A DNA stretch of 64,000 nucleotides from Drosophila persimilis (GCF_003286085.1 NW_020825322.1:124001-188000), one strand, 5' to 3'; positions 48,177 through 63,139 are shown, counted from the first letter of the stretch. Notes: a model not told the origin generated them from the letters alone. Numbers and translations: made by a program.

Positions 48177-49325
48177 AGCTGTGTTTCGGCTTTTCCTTGT
48201 CCATGTCCTGCCAGAACGTTTTCAATTTTCCTCCTCTGCTCGCCGCCGCCGCCTGGTCGGTCGACATTTCATCGTTTTATGATTGATTGCGTTCGCCTCG
48301 CAGTGATTTTCAGTTACCCGAAAATTGTGAATTGAATTCGTGCTGTCCGTACGACTAGCTCTATACACGAGTGTATGGGCGAGGGAGGACTGGGGCTGTT
48401 GCTGTTGCATTTGTCGGTGGTGCGATTGCGGTTGCGGTGGGGCTGCCTGCTGCCTGCTGGCTGCTGCCTGTTGGCTGTTGGCTGGACTGGGCTCTTGCGT
48501 TTTTCCACTGCAATTTGACAATTTCATCGCAAAATTGTTTTGGTGTTTGTGGCAATGTTCTGGGGCTCTGGCATGTGTCGGCATCGTGCATCGTGTGTGT
48601 GACTCTGTGGCTCTGTGGCTCTGCGATTTATCAAAAGTGGTTGAAAGAATGTATCGCTGTTTACGCGCATTTCGTGGTAATTAATATTTCTGATTTCGTT
48701 CAGACGAGAACAAAGCCCAATCTCTGTTTCTGTTGGGGTAATGCAGCTGATTCACTCGAATCATTATGTCATCAATTTCTCTGTCTGATCTTTTGAGTGT
48801 TCCATTTGCTCGGAGCTGAGGAACCTGCCACACTCTTTGAACTATTGCTCTCCCAATCGGCTAGTATTTATAAACATTTTCATCGTAAATGCCCCACAAA
48901 AACACACTCGTAAACAGCAGCCAACTTTCATAAATTGTTCGCACTTTCTTCGCTGGAAGCGCTCACGATACCCAGAAATCCTCCTCCTCATCCTCATCCA
49001 TCCACAGAGCGCACAGCCAAACGTTCAACAATCCCACATCTAACAACTAACATCCAAACAGGCATTAGATCAGCCCCTGGGCAGCACCTCTCCCCCCTCT
49101 TTGTCTGTCTCTCTGGCGTGTCTCGGGGTTCCGCCTGTATCTAATAAGCTCTTTCGGCCTGACGGAGCAATTAACTTGTAAAGTTTTGCACCCCGAAGCA
49201 CATGGTGTCTGTCACCTACTCCGATGATGATGATAATAACATCATTTCGCCTCAACATGAAATCATTTCGAAAGAACGGGGGAACTCCGCTTTTTAATAG
49301 AGTGACAATTGTTTCGTTTTCAGAA

Positions 49326-49790
49326 ATACAGCCATGGAGATTGTAAGAATGAATACTCGTACTATATTCTATGTATCATTAATGTTTCTTCTTAATCGCT
49401 TCAGTGAGACATTAGTTAAAGATCCCCAACTATATGAACTCGAGATCCAGAGGACATACAGCCATGAAAATTGGAGGAAAAACTTCTCATACCATCTTCT
49501 ATAGATTTTTAGTGGTTTGTTGTATATATTTCACGAAAATATTGGTTACGGTCGACCAACTACATGATCTTGGGATCTAACAAAAATAGAGCTATGAAAG
49601 TTGGACTAACGTCTAGTCACACTATCTTCTATGTATCATTCGTGTTTCAGAGTAATCGCTGCACTGTAACAATTCCTACCCTACGCCCAACTATGTCATC
49701 TTCGGATCTAGAGGAAGTAGATCCAGTCAAATTAAAGGTAAGACTTGTCAAACCATCTTCAATGCATAGTCTTTCGACTATGTGATGACC
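49326..49790. repeat. Degenerate tandem array, 130-base period
   Basis: The phrases ATACAGCCATG, ATACAGCCATG and ATAGAGCTATG start at 49326, 49456 and 49586, exactly 130 bases apart. Each is followed at matching offsets by CWTCTTCTATGTATCATT-like text and by AACTAYATGATCTTGGGATCTA-like text. A fourth, partial and more diverged copy starts near 49716. No ORF is shared by the units. Confidence 0.8.
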
Positions 49791-50888
49791 AAAAAAAGAG
49801 ACTTCTAAACTCTATGAGCAACCGCCGAATGTTTCATTTAAATAGAAACAGTAGAACACAAGTAATGGATTAAAGTATGGTGTGTTTAACAGCCCACGCG
49901 CCCCCCGTCTAATCCATTCCGTTCTGTTGCATGCCCCTTGCTTCCCGACGCAGACGGAGACCCACCCTCCGGGAGGTTTTTTTTCTATTTTTTGGGGAAA
50001 ACTGAAAAACATTTTTCTTTTGGCGCTTCCTTTTGGACTGCAATTAAGGCGACTGCAACGCTGTTATTTTTCTTTTTGCGTGTCTCTGGCCGCGTGCCGC
50101 AGCTGCAACATTTTCCTTGTCAACGGGCGGCGGCAACAACAACGATTACAAATTGTTTGCTGCCAGCGCCACAATAAATAAATACAATAAAAAATAAAGC
50201 GAAGAAATACCGAAAAAACAGCACATCCGACAACAACAAAATGTCTGCTTAAAAATAAGTTTTTTTAGATCAGGGAGCAGGCGAGGAGGAGCACTCGAGG
50301 GGGCGGAGGAGCCAAAGAAGAGTCCAACTTGTTCTCTAATTAACGTAGAACCGAATTAACATATACAGTAGATATAGATGCATACTTGCAGAGATGCATG
50401 CATACATACTCGTCTCTATGTAGGATGCTTAGATGTTCTTCCATCGATATCCTGCCGCTAATAAAGAACCCATGTTCATGGCTTCACTTTGGCCCACACA
50501 TACCGTCAGTCAGTCGATGGAGAAGAATTTATGTTTAGTTTTCTAGGAAAATGTTTCGTCTGTTTGTTATTTTATTTAAATCAAGGCACACAATTATTTC
50601 AATTCTCTTTTTCTCCTCCTTTTTAAATATTCGAATACCGAATACTGAATACCGCATACCAATTCCGATTTCAGTTCTTCGCTTTTCGTTTCTTTTTCCC
50701 AAATTAGTGCGGAGGACCCCGAAGAAAAACAATAAACAAATTTTCAAAATGTTTGTGTGCTCAGCCTTCGATCTGATGTTGGTTCAGCGGATAGGAGGCC
50801 CTGCCCTGAGAGGGTGCGTTGAATAAACGACTCGTTAAGACACATAAATAAAACGCACCAAAAGTTTCCTAATTAAGTCGCTTGGAAA

Positions 50889-50911
50889 ACACACACACAC
50901 ACACACACACA
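50889..50911. repeat. CA microsatellite
   Basis: Perfect CA run in the upstream Netrin intron. Confidence 0.95.
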
Positions 50912-51418
50912 AACCGAGAGAGAAAAGTGGTCCCGAAATGAAAACATACCGAAAAAGAGTCTGATGGGAAAATGCAATAGGGCAACAGATTTATGAACAC
51001 TCTTAGGATGGTCTTTACAGAACCAATAAGCTTGGATCTTTATGGTGTCATACTTTTGGCTAATGTTTAGTGAGAGTATCTGAAGAATATCTGAGGGAGA
51101 TATAGGTTCTATATAGGTTTAGCTATTCTTAAAATACCATTAATAAATGACCATTGTGGCTCGTTTCTAGTTCAATCACAGATGTATCTTGTATCTAAGC
51201 TCCGTTCTAAGCTGTGTGGTAACTCCTTCTATCTATAGCAATACCCCCTACCCCCTACCTACTGCCTACTGCTTCTCTATCCTTTGCAGAGCCCATCAAT
51301 TAGTTGATGTTACTTCACCTTGTGGAAAACAAAGAAATCTCAATTGAGTGTGTGGCCGCCTGGTGTTGAAAATATCGCCCGTGTGCATGTGCATGCGCTC
51401 GAGTGTATCTTGTGGGTG

Positions 51419-51449
<31 letters not shown>
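51419..51449. repeat. TG microsatellite
   Basis: Perfect GT run of about 15 units in the upstream Netrin intron. Confidence 0.95.
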
Positions 51450-51453
<4 letters not shown>

Positions 51454-54403
51454 TGGTGTATCTGTAAGATAAACAATCGAGCAGCTAGATCAACAACGCT
51501 TGCAGGTGATGTGAAAGGTCGCTGCTGCGGTAGCCGCCCGCCCGCTGATCGACCAACAACAACTCAAGTGTTCGTCCGACCCTCGGGGCAACCTCGGGTC
51601 TGTGGATAGGTTTTTGATCTTTGTTATACCCTTTTTGGCAATGGCCATTGTGATTTTGTAGAGAAGTTGGCTATTTATAAGAGAAGGGTGCAGGATATTT
51701 CTTAAGTTTCGAGCTAAAAAATGTGCATCTATGGAATATCTGATCAGTATATCATTATAGAGCAGGCATAGGCATGAGTGGATCAACAGATACTTCAAAA
51801 TCATGTTCAAGTGTATCAAAAGATTCGGCGTACCAAGGCTAGACTTTTCCTCTTGTTTTGATTGGGATTTCGGATGTATTTTCGATGATTATTTTTTTTG
51901 TTTTTGGGGGTAAGATCATTCGCTTGCGCTTAGAGCGGAGTCAGAGTCAGAGTCGGACCTGGAGTTGGATGTGGATGTGGATGTGGATGTGTGTGGCAGC
52001 TGTGTATGTGGTACCTCTGATACCGCTGCTGGATCGTGGTGTTGAAATGTCAGCCCAGCACTTGCCGCACATGGCCTCCCTCCCGACTGCGGCAATATGT
52101 TTTGTTTAACATTTTTCTGTCTTTTTTTTTGCCCCTGTTGCAGTTGTACTTGCATTTGTTGCGTTGTTCTGTTGTCTGTTTTCTGTTTCATTTGCATTTT
52201 GTTTGTTTACTCGTATCGTATCTTTCGAGTGGGCTCTGCGCTTGTGTGGTGGACTCTGTGCCCAAGGGGCCACGCCTTAATTACCATCCGCCAAGGGGCT
52301 AATTCATATAAATGATTTTTAAATGCGCGAAAATATGCAGCTACTGATTTGTCCATTTGTCCCGCTCCCTCAATAGAGTTGCAGATTGCATTTAATTAAG
52401 CAGAAAGACAACTTCTTCTTCTCTTCGTGTTTTCCCTTTGCTCCGACGCGTGTGAATGTCAATTAAAAATCGTATCGCAATCGCAGTGTATCCCAAAGAT
52501 TGTCTATCTTTTTATGGGTGAACAGATTCCCTAGAATCGAATGCCAGAGCCCGGGACTGGGATCGGGGATCGGGGATCGGGACCGGGACCGGGACCTGAA
52601 ATGCGATGCGATGCGGCCGAAAGGTCAAAGATGCTGCTGGCTGCCACTGCCACAGCGGCACAAACATAAATCAGACGCGCCTCCGAGGGGCAGACAGAGA
52701 GGGGACTTCATTCCGATTCAAACTCTGGCGGCATTTTCAATGTCACATGCAGTTATTTGCAGATCTTCCAGCTATTCTTTTTTTATACGTTTTTTCCTCC
52801 TCTCGCTCTTTGCTTCTCTTTCTTTCTTCCCTCTGATTGTTGCAACTTGTTGCAGGTCGCAGGGAGCTCGTGTAACTCAAAAGAGGGTCCCAAGAGACCA
52901 GGAGATGCCCTCACCGGGGGCAATGGTTGTTGCGACTAAGGATCGTAGACCATAGATCGTTATGGGATCGCAAATATGCTTAAAGATGGCCTAAGGTTGA
53001 GGATAATATAATTATAATTCAATTTCATAGTTGATTAGGTTTTCCATTGAGTATTTGTAGGTACGTTTTCTATCCTAACTCGACTTCTGTTGGAGGTATT
53101 ACATTTGAAACTTGATAAATAAGGGATCAATGTTATACAAATATATAGCTAAAAATGATAGCAACCATAAAAGAAAGTGTAGTGCCAAATATTCAAATAT
53201 CCATAAAATATTATAGACCGGAATCTCTCCTTTCGTTCAACTATTTTCCAAGAACTTCTCCCATGACCACATCTTTTCGATTTTTTTTTGGTTGGGCTGA
53301 CAAAAGACTAATTATGTTTTGTGTAATGCCAAAGATCATCTTCGAAGATCCCAGAGAAAAACCTGCAACCTGTGAAAGTCAACTGTCATTCCCTGCGGCC
53401 TTCGGGGGAGTCACTTATTGTGCAACATTTTGTAAGAGTATTTCCGCAGAATACCATTTCACAATTCACTTTTTAAGTAGTTTCTTTTCGTTGCGTTGCG
53501 TTGCGTTTCGTTTTTTATTGTAGTTTTTGGCAATTCGTCATGGTCAGGGCCTCCGGGGAATCGGGCGATCGGGGGGATCGGCTCGGATCGGTGTACGTGT
53601 AAAATCTCCAGCTGGGAAGTACAGAAATTCAAATCCTTTTGTACTTTTAGAGCCTTCTTCCTCTCCCTCCTGTCCGTTGCCCGTTGCCCGTTTCCCGTTG
53701 CCCTTTGCCCGTTTTGTTGCCATTTATGGCACTTAAGCAAATTAATAAGAGATGCCACCAGAGGCCCGACAGCCGGACAATGAAAACTGAATATATGACA
53801 ATGCTTTACGGGGGTGGGGGGTATGGGAAACGGCACCCGATATTGGTCATGATGAGATAAACTATCCCAGAATGGGCGTGTCTCCTCCTCGTTCCACAGT
53901 CAGTTCGCCTCAGTTTCGTTTTCATGGGTTTTAATCTCTCTTTTCTCATTTTCTGTATTTTCTGTGAGTTTTTGCTACATTTCAGCATAAAGATCTGAGA
54001 GGGAATCCGGTTCTGGATGGTGAGGGTCCGTGCATTGTGCACTTATTGTCTCTGTTTCGGGGTTTGAGGCTTCGATTTGGTCAATTGTTCAATGAGTTTT
54101 CCAAGCGGCAGCTGCTCAGGCCCTGCCCTGCTCTGTCCTGCCTCTGCCTCTGCCTTTGGCTCTGGCTCTGTGGCTCTCTGGCCATGTTTCACATTTTTGC
54201 CCATTCAATGGAAAGGAAGGAAAATGCATGCAAAACTATGTATGAGAACGGCCCTGTGCCACATATACACATGCAGTCGTATCCCTCGTGCAGCCTCCTC
54301 TGTGCATTTATTAACATTTGTTCCAGGCAAAGAGAGACGGAACAAGGGACCTGGTCCCTGGATGTCCCTCGTAGTCCCTGGACAGACGGTTCTGCCCATG
54401 CAT

Positions 54404-54450
54404 TCAAATTCACATTCACATTCGCATTCACATTCATTTTCGTATTCAGA
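54404..54450. repeat. CATTCA hexamer repeat
   Basis: Imperfect array of ATTCAC/ATTCGC hexamers. Confidence 0.8.
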
Positions 54451-57400
54451 TTCCGGCCGACAGAAGTGCAGTTTTCAAGCCTTTTTTCTTTTCGGGGGAT
54501 TTGCTGGAAGCCAATACCCAAACCCAAAAGAGGCACCTAACAGGTGTGCAAACGGTTGCACGAATGGAAATGTTCTATTATGATCTCCTGTGCAACACAG
54601 ACCCAGACGAAGGGAGGGGCAGTGTCCGACGGGGCAGGTGTGTGTGTGAGGGGCGGCTAATCAATTAGTGACAACATAAATCGATTTTCATTGAGGATTT
54701 GCCTATAAAAGTGGAAAACGACATAAATTGTGTCCTGCCAAAGGGGAACCGGAAGTGGATGCTAAGCGACGGATTGAACAGGGGAGGGAGGATTGGGATT
54801 TAAGGAGGAATAATTGTAAAGTCCCTTTTAAATGAGAGTTTATCTGAAAGATAAAGAACATATGTATTTCTATTGAAGGTCTGGAAATCAATATAGCTGC
54901 TGTTTTCACCCAAATATTTAGTTGTTTATATACCTTTCTTAAAGACTTAATAATCTTTTTGCACTATTTTGTTTTCTATTGTAAAAAGCTATATTCCTTA
55001 GCCGTCTTTGGTGTCCCATCAACCCTTGGTTAACATTTAATTAACCCCGTTTCTGATCTGTATCGCAAATCTGTAGCTCTTTCTAATGAACCTGTTGCCA
55101 CAACTCACATCAGACAGATCTCCAATCACATCTTTAAGCCCATCTGCAGTCCCATATCTCCTTCTTTCCTATGATTGGTATACTCTTTCATTCTTTAGAA
55201 GCAGAAAGATAAAAGATACATGTGACCCTCTACAGATGATAAATGTTTCATTCTGTGAGTGGCTATGGATTATTAGTTTCTCACACGATGCTTGATCGCG
55301 CTGCTCTTTGCGATTCCTTTGCCATTTGCCATTGTAATCGGTGTGTGCGCAGATGCGAGATGCGAGATGCGAGATGGAGATGCCTATCCGTGATGCCTGA
55401 CTTCCTAGCTGTTTTGCTTCAGTTCGGGCCAAGAGTCAAGTCGAGTGGGGAGGACAAGGCACCGCGAGGCAAGTACTTGGACAATTCAGTTACCTGATAG
55501 CTTCCATTTGGCATTGCCATTCACTTGAATGTGGCATAAAGTATATTGTCAATGGACAGCAGAGAGAGAGAGGGGGAGGGGGAGGGGGAGGGGGCCTAGA
55601 AGATGCAGATACAGATGCAGCGATACCGGGCGAGACGACAAATCGTGAAAGTAACATGAACGAGGCCAACGAGAAGCAAATCACACAATGAGCCCCCAAA
55701 CAATGATTATAAGTAAAGACTTTTCCCTCGCGCTGATCTCCGATCTGGTCATGATTCCCTCACCCGCCCCCCCAGCCCCCCCCAGCCCCCTGCCACCGCC
55801 AATGGAATCTTTATTAATATTTATATATATAGGTTTGTTATACAGTATTTGTGGGGATTTCGCTGTTTTCCAGAAACGCTCGAGGTCAAAGATATAAACG
55901 GAAGCTGAACCACAATCGAATCCACAATCTGCTCTCCAATTGAACCTTTGGTCGCGTCTTGGAATGGGGAATGGGAATGGAACTTTGAGACAATGCAATT
56001 TGCATATTAAGACAATGGCAGTGGACATACATTTGTGTGTGTGTGTGTCTTAAGCTTTTCTTTGTGGTCCAAAAACGATGGCAAGGGTTGCCCTTACAGC
56101 AACAAAAACGGAAAGAAAACTTAATTGCAAAAGGGAAAAATTAACACCACACCACAAGCCCCGTAGTCGTAAAAGAAAAAGACGAATCCGAAGCCGAAGC
56201 CGAGAGAAAAGAGCAAACGCTGGGTAACCGAAAAGTTATGGGCCAACAAGTGCAGATAATATTTATGGCCAAGACAAAGCCGCAACACAAGATGGCCATG
56301 TACGCTGGCCATACCCGTCCGTATGTATGTGCCACTGGAAGTATCTGTGTCTCTGCGAGTAGTATCTGGTATCTGTCGCCCTTTACGGCTCTTGGCTGTC
56401 GTTCTGTGGTCACTCGTTCTCCCCTGCTTGCTCCGCTCCTACTATCTTGTGCCATTTTACTTTATGGGACACATTTGCAATTTCATAAAGCAGAGGCCTA
56501 GAGGATTGGACACTGCTGGGTGAAAAGGATAGTCCAGGACGGAGCCCAGTCCTTCTTCTTCTCTGGCATCCTGGGTGTCCTGTCCCTATCTTTCTGTGTG
56601 GAGTGTTTATTAAATGCCAACTCCTCACAAAAGCAGTCAGCAGGCGGCCCCTAAAAAAACACCCACAAAAAAACACCAGATGAAAAAAACTCCCTCACTG
56701 GTCCTTAACGACTTTTGTTTTGCTTCTGTTTGGTTAATACCCTGCCATTGGGATGGCTATACCCATCTCTCAGTCAAGCCAAAGGGGAATAAATGTCATT
56801 AAAGTAGCTGAGAATGGAAAGAGTATGAATGGAATAGCTTTTTGAGCCACCAATTTACTGGCTAACGTCGTTTGGATCGTAAACTGCACTTCGATGGAAG
56901 ATCGGAAAATATTTAATAAATTTTGGAAAGGCAGCAGAAGGTAGTGGGTATCAGAAAGATTCTCAGGAATGTTAGTTTAGGAAACGAATCGAATTGTTAA
57001 GATCTGTGATGGACTTTAATAGAAATTCTAGAGAGAAGAATGAAACCCAGAATCACTTGGTGTCAAAGTCTTTCGTTTGTGGGGATATCATTTTACTATG
57101 GAAAGATGTGGGGCAAATGCCCTTGTAAGACGTTTTTATAAAGACTTTGATTCAGAGGAGTCTTGGAGCTATTTTCATTAAACTAAGGTTCTATTACAGA
57201 TATTTTGTACACCTTTACAACTATTTCTGAGTGATAAAACCATTCAGAAATATTGTAAAAAATCAATAGATTGATGGGAAGATTTTCAATCTGCAAAGAC
57301 TTCCGATGTAAGGATGAAGAGGTCTCCATCTCTGTTTAGTTATTTAAGGGCATACCGTCTTCGATCTCCTCTCCACTTCATTCTCTGCCTAGTTTTCTCT

Positions 57401-58041
57401 CTGTCTCTGTTTCTCTGCTGACTATCTTTCACAATTTGTGTTGTTGTCACATTTATCGCACTTTATAATTAAAAGAAAAAGACGCCAAAGATACTAAAAT
57501 TAAAAAAAATAAAAGGGACGCGCGAATATATGAATAACGCGCTGCTAGGGGAATGGGACCTGCTGCAGTGGCAGTGGCAGTGGCACAGTGGCAGTGGCAG
57601 TCCGATTGCCCACTCCATGGACCCCCTACCCCACCATCAATGCGGCTGCTGTGCTGTGCTGCCTGCCGTCTTATCAGTTGGCTAAATAATGATAACAATA
57701 AAGAAAAGTCATGGCATTGTTGTAAACGATTTCTTCTCTGTTTCTGTTTCTCTTTTGGGGGCTACCTTCTTTTGTGCTCATCTTCTCCTCTTAATAAATT
57801 ACATATTTATGTATCTTTTGCCTGACTTGGTTGCTTTTTTTGTCGTTGTCGTTGTCGTTGTCTCCCGCTAGTTGGCATAATTGTTGCCCCATCTGCAGAC
57901 CCATCCCCATGCCAGAGTTCCATTCCCATCCCGAGGTCTCCGGAAGATTAACAACTTCCGAAATGGCTTTTTTAATGACACCAATTATGAGTTTCTTATC
58001 GGGACAGCAGCTGGACACCTTACCTCCATTCATTCTCCATT

Positions 58042-58056
58042 CCCCCCCCCCCCCCC
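58042..58056. repeat. Poly-C run (15 C)
   Basis: Uninterrupted C tract followed by CT-rich sequence. Confidence 0.9.
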
Positions 58057-58970
58057 TCTCTAGCCCCCTATCTGTTCTTTCTCTGTACTTGCAACCTTTT
58101 TCGGGGCACACTTCTTCTTCATTTTGAACTTTTAATGAAGTAATTTTTCCTCTTGTTTCGTGGGCGAAGGTGTACAAGTATCATTAGAGGGCAGGTGTCG
58201 TTTTGGCGTTTGACTTTTTGGCCGAATGAAGATGGAGATTCTAAGTATCAGCGGGAGAAGGTCAGCCATCGAAAGGTGACTGGAATCCTTTGTCTGATTA
58301 TGAAAGTGCAACAGCAATAACGAGGGCCTTGGCTGTGAACAGCCGTAGAACCGGATTCATTCATTCATTCATCCACTTGAAAGCTCAACTGAAACTCATT
58401 CATCAGTCAGTCAGCCAGCTCGACTCATCGTTTTCCCATCGTGCTGACTGTCATCTTTTCACCTTTCACTTCCTCGCGGAGGATGGCAGGCGGGCAGCAT
58501 CTGTGGAGCTGTGGAATGCCAATGGCCGAAATCAATTTCGAAATATTTGTCGCCTCGAATCTGTGATGTGGTGTGGCGGAACTTGACCGATTTGTTTATG
58601 CATACATTCGAGCCACTTCAATTTGTTTGAGCTGATAATTTGATGTTTGTCTCTGTCTCTCTGTCTCTCTGTCCCTCTGTCTCTATCGCTAATGAAGCCA
58701 ATGTCAATTGGGTTCCAGTTCCATCATCTGGCATCCAGTAACAGCTCCATCATTGCCACCGCTCCATTCCGGTCGTGCAACGGCGCCTTTCCGATTGTGC
58801 AACGTCATCGGAGGTGTCCCCGGACACTGGAGCCTCCAACAATCTTCACATCTCTGTGCTGGAGTGCTGCTGTGCTGGAGCCCCTCCGTCTGGTTTGATT
58901 AATTAAATGTAATTGAGTTTTAATAGGCTCTGCAGAGTGTGCCCCAGCCTCCATGAGGCTCCATGATGAG

Positions 58971-59017
58971 CGCGCGGGTGCGGGTGCTGGTGCGGGTGCG
59001 GGTGCGGGTGCTGGTGT
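58971..59017. repeat. GCGGGT hexamer repeat
   Basis: GCGGGT units with GCTGGT variants, GC-rich against an AT-rich background. Confidence 0.85.
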
Positions 59018-61811
59018 CGCGTGAAGGTCGCGTGGGTTGCCGGCAGTGGTCCGACCGGCAAACTCATTAAAGCCCCCTAGTCTTTGGGTATCTGTTGGAT
59101 TGGGAAAGCCATCGGGGCTCTCCGCTCTCGAATCGCGCTTAACAATCACTTAGCGCATTATTAAAAACGCTTTTTGATTGCGCTTTGGCGTGTTTGATCG
59201 ACCGATGGAAATCGATAGGCGTGCCAGCTCTTCTGACCAGCGGCTAAGCCCTGCCCTATGGATACCCTACCAAAAGAAGTTGGATCATTTGAACAATAAG
59301 ATGGAAGTAAATCTATTTCACAGATATCTCTTACCAACAATGTGTTCGGGTCCACAGCCACTCCCAATCAAAACCCAAAAGGTGTATCCATGTGATGGGC
59401 AATGGATACCACCTTCTTACATCCCAAGGTATGCTAAATCAATTACCAAAAAGTGTATCTAGGGGATATCCGCTATTCGAGTCACCCAAAACCAACTTCA
59501 TCTTTGTAATATCTCTCACACACTTCTCTCTCTCTCCCCCTCTCTCTCTCCCTATATCTGGTGTCCATTCCGATACGTTTTAATTGACGATGGCCAAGAA
59601 GTCGCACTCGGAAATGTCTCAATCTCAATCTGAACAACAACCCACGGCAAATCTACATAAATTTTGTGGTCAAGAAAAAGGAAAATGGAAAGAAAAAATA
59701 AAATCAAATAAAATACAAATAAACAAAACCGAATCGAAACTTTTTCTTTTGTGGATGATGTTGTTTTTTGTTGTGTTGTTGGTGTTGTTGGCGTTGCTGC
59801 TGGTGGGACACGGACACGCCCCTTACATCAAAAAGCGTTGCCGTTGTTGTTGTTGATAATTTGCATTTGATTACGGCGAAAATTGTTGGTTCCGGCAAAA
59901 GGCTTTGATTTCTAATCAAAGCCGTTGGATCTTGTAGAACCGAAGATTACCGACGGACGGCCGTTTCTTTTGACACGGGTCTTATGATATTTGATCCGTT
60001 TTTTATTTGTTTCTCGAGTGAGAGATTTCTCTCCCACCGAAATGAAGCTGTCAATGTTCTCGGAACGGGGATGGGTTTGGTGGAGGGGGAAAAGTGTGTA
60101 TCGTAACATGCCGCCTAATAAGCCCACAAAAAATAAACGAAATTAATAACCTTCACTTCACTCAACAATGGGGGAAAATCTACGACTTGGAACACACCGT
60201 CTGTCGTTTGGAACACGGGGGGGAGTGGGTCGCAGGCAACAAAAGGCCAACTCAATAACAATAAAAATAACAAGATGTCATAAAATGGGAAATGGCCAAA
60301 AGGCTGGGCGTGGGCTGGGCTGGGCTGGGGTGGGGTGGGGGAATAACAGGAAGAAAGTAAAGTAAGGCCGAAAGTAAATGAATAAGTAAATAAGCGAATG
60401 CAAGAGGCCAGAAAAATTAAGGGGGTTCGTGAGCGAGGGGTAAGCGTTCCGTTTCAAACAACAACAAAAAAAAGGATAATTACGTGCTCGAGCATCACAA
60501 CATAGAATCCGCAAATAAAAAAGAAAGAAACCAAATTAAAGACAGCCCTGCCTCTGGATGAAGGGAGGAAGGGAGGAAGCAATGCGATGCCCCTGGGCCA
60601 ATAAACAGCAGAATAAAACACTCCACTTTCCGAAAAGGAATGCCCTATGATGGGTATACCGAATAAAGGATATCCCTTATTCTGACTGCAATGATGGAAC
60701 ACCCTAATTTATTAAAAGTTCATAGTTTTATTTTTCTGCATCGCAAAAGTATGAATGATTCTTCTTTGAAAGCCTCCAAGGATCAGAAATCTTGACACTT
60801 ATACGAACATGCACTTTGAGGTGAAAATCTTTTGTTTCTTTACATAAAACATACCCCTGGGACCCTCGGAAGTGCCGGGTATCAACCACCAAAACACAAA
60901 AAAATAAAAAAAAATAAAATCTCAAAAAATTTGTCAAATGAAAATATTTTGAAAAAGGAAAACGATGAGTGCCACCCCCAGCCCACACCCCAAAACTCAC
61001 CCCCATCTCCCCCCCACCCAATAAGTGGGATACAATGAAAGGAAGATTATTGTTGTTGACTTTCTCCTTCCAGATTTCCCTTTGGTCGTGTTGCCGCTTC
61101 GATGACTTAATCTCGTCGTCTTTTGGCGCCTGTCGAGAAATCCCGACAAGATAGTCCTCTCCGCCCTTTGGGCACCACCACCGCCCTGCCTGCCTCACCC
61201 TGGGGCTGACGATGGAAACCCTTTTGGGCAGGAGAGGGGGGGCTTTACCTTTCAAACAGGTGACCATTTGTCAGACATCTCCAGGCCGAACATCCCCCGC
61301 GCGTCATTCGGCTGGAAGAGGGTTGGATATTGCCATGGACTGAACGGCATAGAACTTCAATTTGGGAAAATACTTTTGCACAGAAAATATTTGTGTAAAA
61401 TTTAATTAAAGTAAAAATGCCCAAAATAACATCGATGGGTGGAACGGATGGATGGATGGATGGATGGCTGGGCAAAGCAATAAACAAACTAAATGGAAAC
61501 TAAGTTGAATGATTGGAGGGGTATGGAGATGGAGATGGCGACAGGTTGGGCCATAACGAAGGGAGCTTCAAAGGTAGAGATGATTTCCCAAAGAACAATC
61601 ATCTACTAAGCTCCCACAAGAAATCGATCGGTGTATTACTGAGCTCTGCAAAGCTCTGATCTCAGGCCATGCTTTCGCTGAAAGCTCACCCCCGCACGCG
61701 TTCTGTATGTGTGAAAGTTCTCCCAACACAACCTTAGCCTAATGAGCTTCACTGTAACTTTTTCACCTCAGCTTCGAGTTAATTATTTGTCTGACCCAGA
61801 GGCAGAAGCCG

Positions 61812-61812
61812 C

Positions 61813-61843
<31 letters not shown>

Positions 61844-61844
61844 G
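61812..61844. repeat. CA microsatellite
   Basis: CA run with one G substitution at its left end. Confidence 0.95.
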
Positions 61845-63139
61845 ACCTGCACTTGCACCCCACTCGGCCGGGCACTCCCTCGTGCAACATCATCATCATC
61901 TGTAGGAGGGAGTATCATCCGCATCAGTATCACCTCTATCATCATTATCATCAGTGGAGCATCATTCGACAGTTTCAATTTTAATTGCTTTTAACGTTTC
62001 TCGCTTGATTTTTGGGGGGGTCTTTTGGTTTTCGAGGCTTTTCCAACTTGAAATTTGCTTTTCATTTATTTTATTTTATCTTATTTCTCCCCCAGCCCCC
62101 TGTTTGTTTTTGGCTGGGCATGGGCGTTGAGGGGTTTAATATTTGGATTTGTATTTGTCCCGAGGCTCTGCACCCAAAACAAAACAAAAAAAAAAGAGTC
62201 AAGAGAGGGAAACATGTTGCAATTTGGTCAACTCGCCTAATGAGCTTTTTATTTGACTAAAAAACTCTGTGTTTCTGTTTCTCTTTGAGAGAATATGTAA
62301 AGTGCTGGAGGCGCTGTAGGGGCTGGAGGGGCTGGAGGTGCTGTGTGAGGTGTGGGGTGTGGGCGGGGCTCTCAGAAGGGAGATGGGGTAGGGCAATAGT
62401 GGCCCAACCCAAATGTAGCCTCGATTCCCCTCAATTCCGAACAACACAAATTGTGTGTTAAAGTCTTGTGATTAAACAACTTTGGCACCTGCCCCGAGCC
62501 CCAATGCCCCCATAGACCAGGCCCCTCCCCCCCTCGTGGCACCTTCTCGTGCATTTTGATTGCACTTCACACCTATGCCCCAAAGCACTGCCCCGACCGA
62601 GAGGCGTCATCGTGCTGTCGTTGCGCAACATCTACTCTTCGCTGGGGCAGGCAGCTCTGCCGCTGCCGCTGCCTCTGCCTCTGTCTCTCTCTGTCGTTCT
62701 CTCTCCGTCTATCTACGATAAACTCTCGGACTCGTACTCGTATTTTTCCCCCATTCTGGGAGTTTTGGATAAATTTGCTCGCTGACAGGCCAACAAAAAA
62801 AAAGCAGAGAAGAGGAGCCGAGCAGTGCAGAGCAGGCGGAGTGGTGGGCTTTAGCCGATAATTACGTGTATTGGGAGCAAATTTTATGGCAACTTCGTTT
62901 ATCTCTGATGAAGAGGCAGGTGGCAAATGGGGCGCTGGGGATCCATCCAAAAAAAGCTTGAATGCACGGCCAAACGAATAGAAGGCTTTTCGAGAACATA
63001 TTATAGCAAGGAAACCTTTTTGATAATTTCCATAGCAGTAAAGATCGTAGATCTAGACAGTTTCGGTAGATGGATATTATTCTCATATAAAATTGAGATT
63101 TTAATCTGAAGATTAACGTAGAATTATATAAAAAAGTAC

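Noticed and set aside
54037..54583. Two overlapping plus-strand frames of 167 and 168 residues
   Set aside because: Both are read from CTCTGCCTCTGG- and CATTCA-type simple repeats; two long frames over the same bases indicate repeat-driven openness rather than coding.
60728..61267. Minus-strand 179-residue open frame
   Set aside because: It contains stretches derived from A/T runs and CCCCACCC text, has no domain signal, and sits in the upstream Netrin intron.
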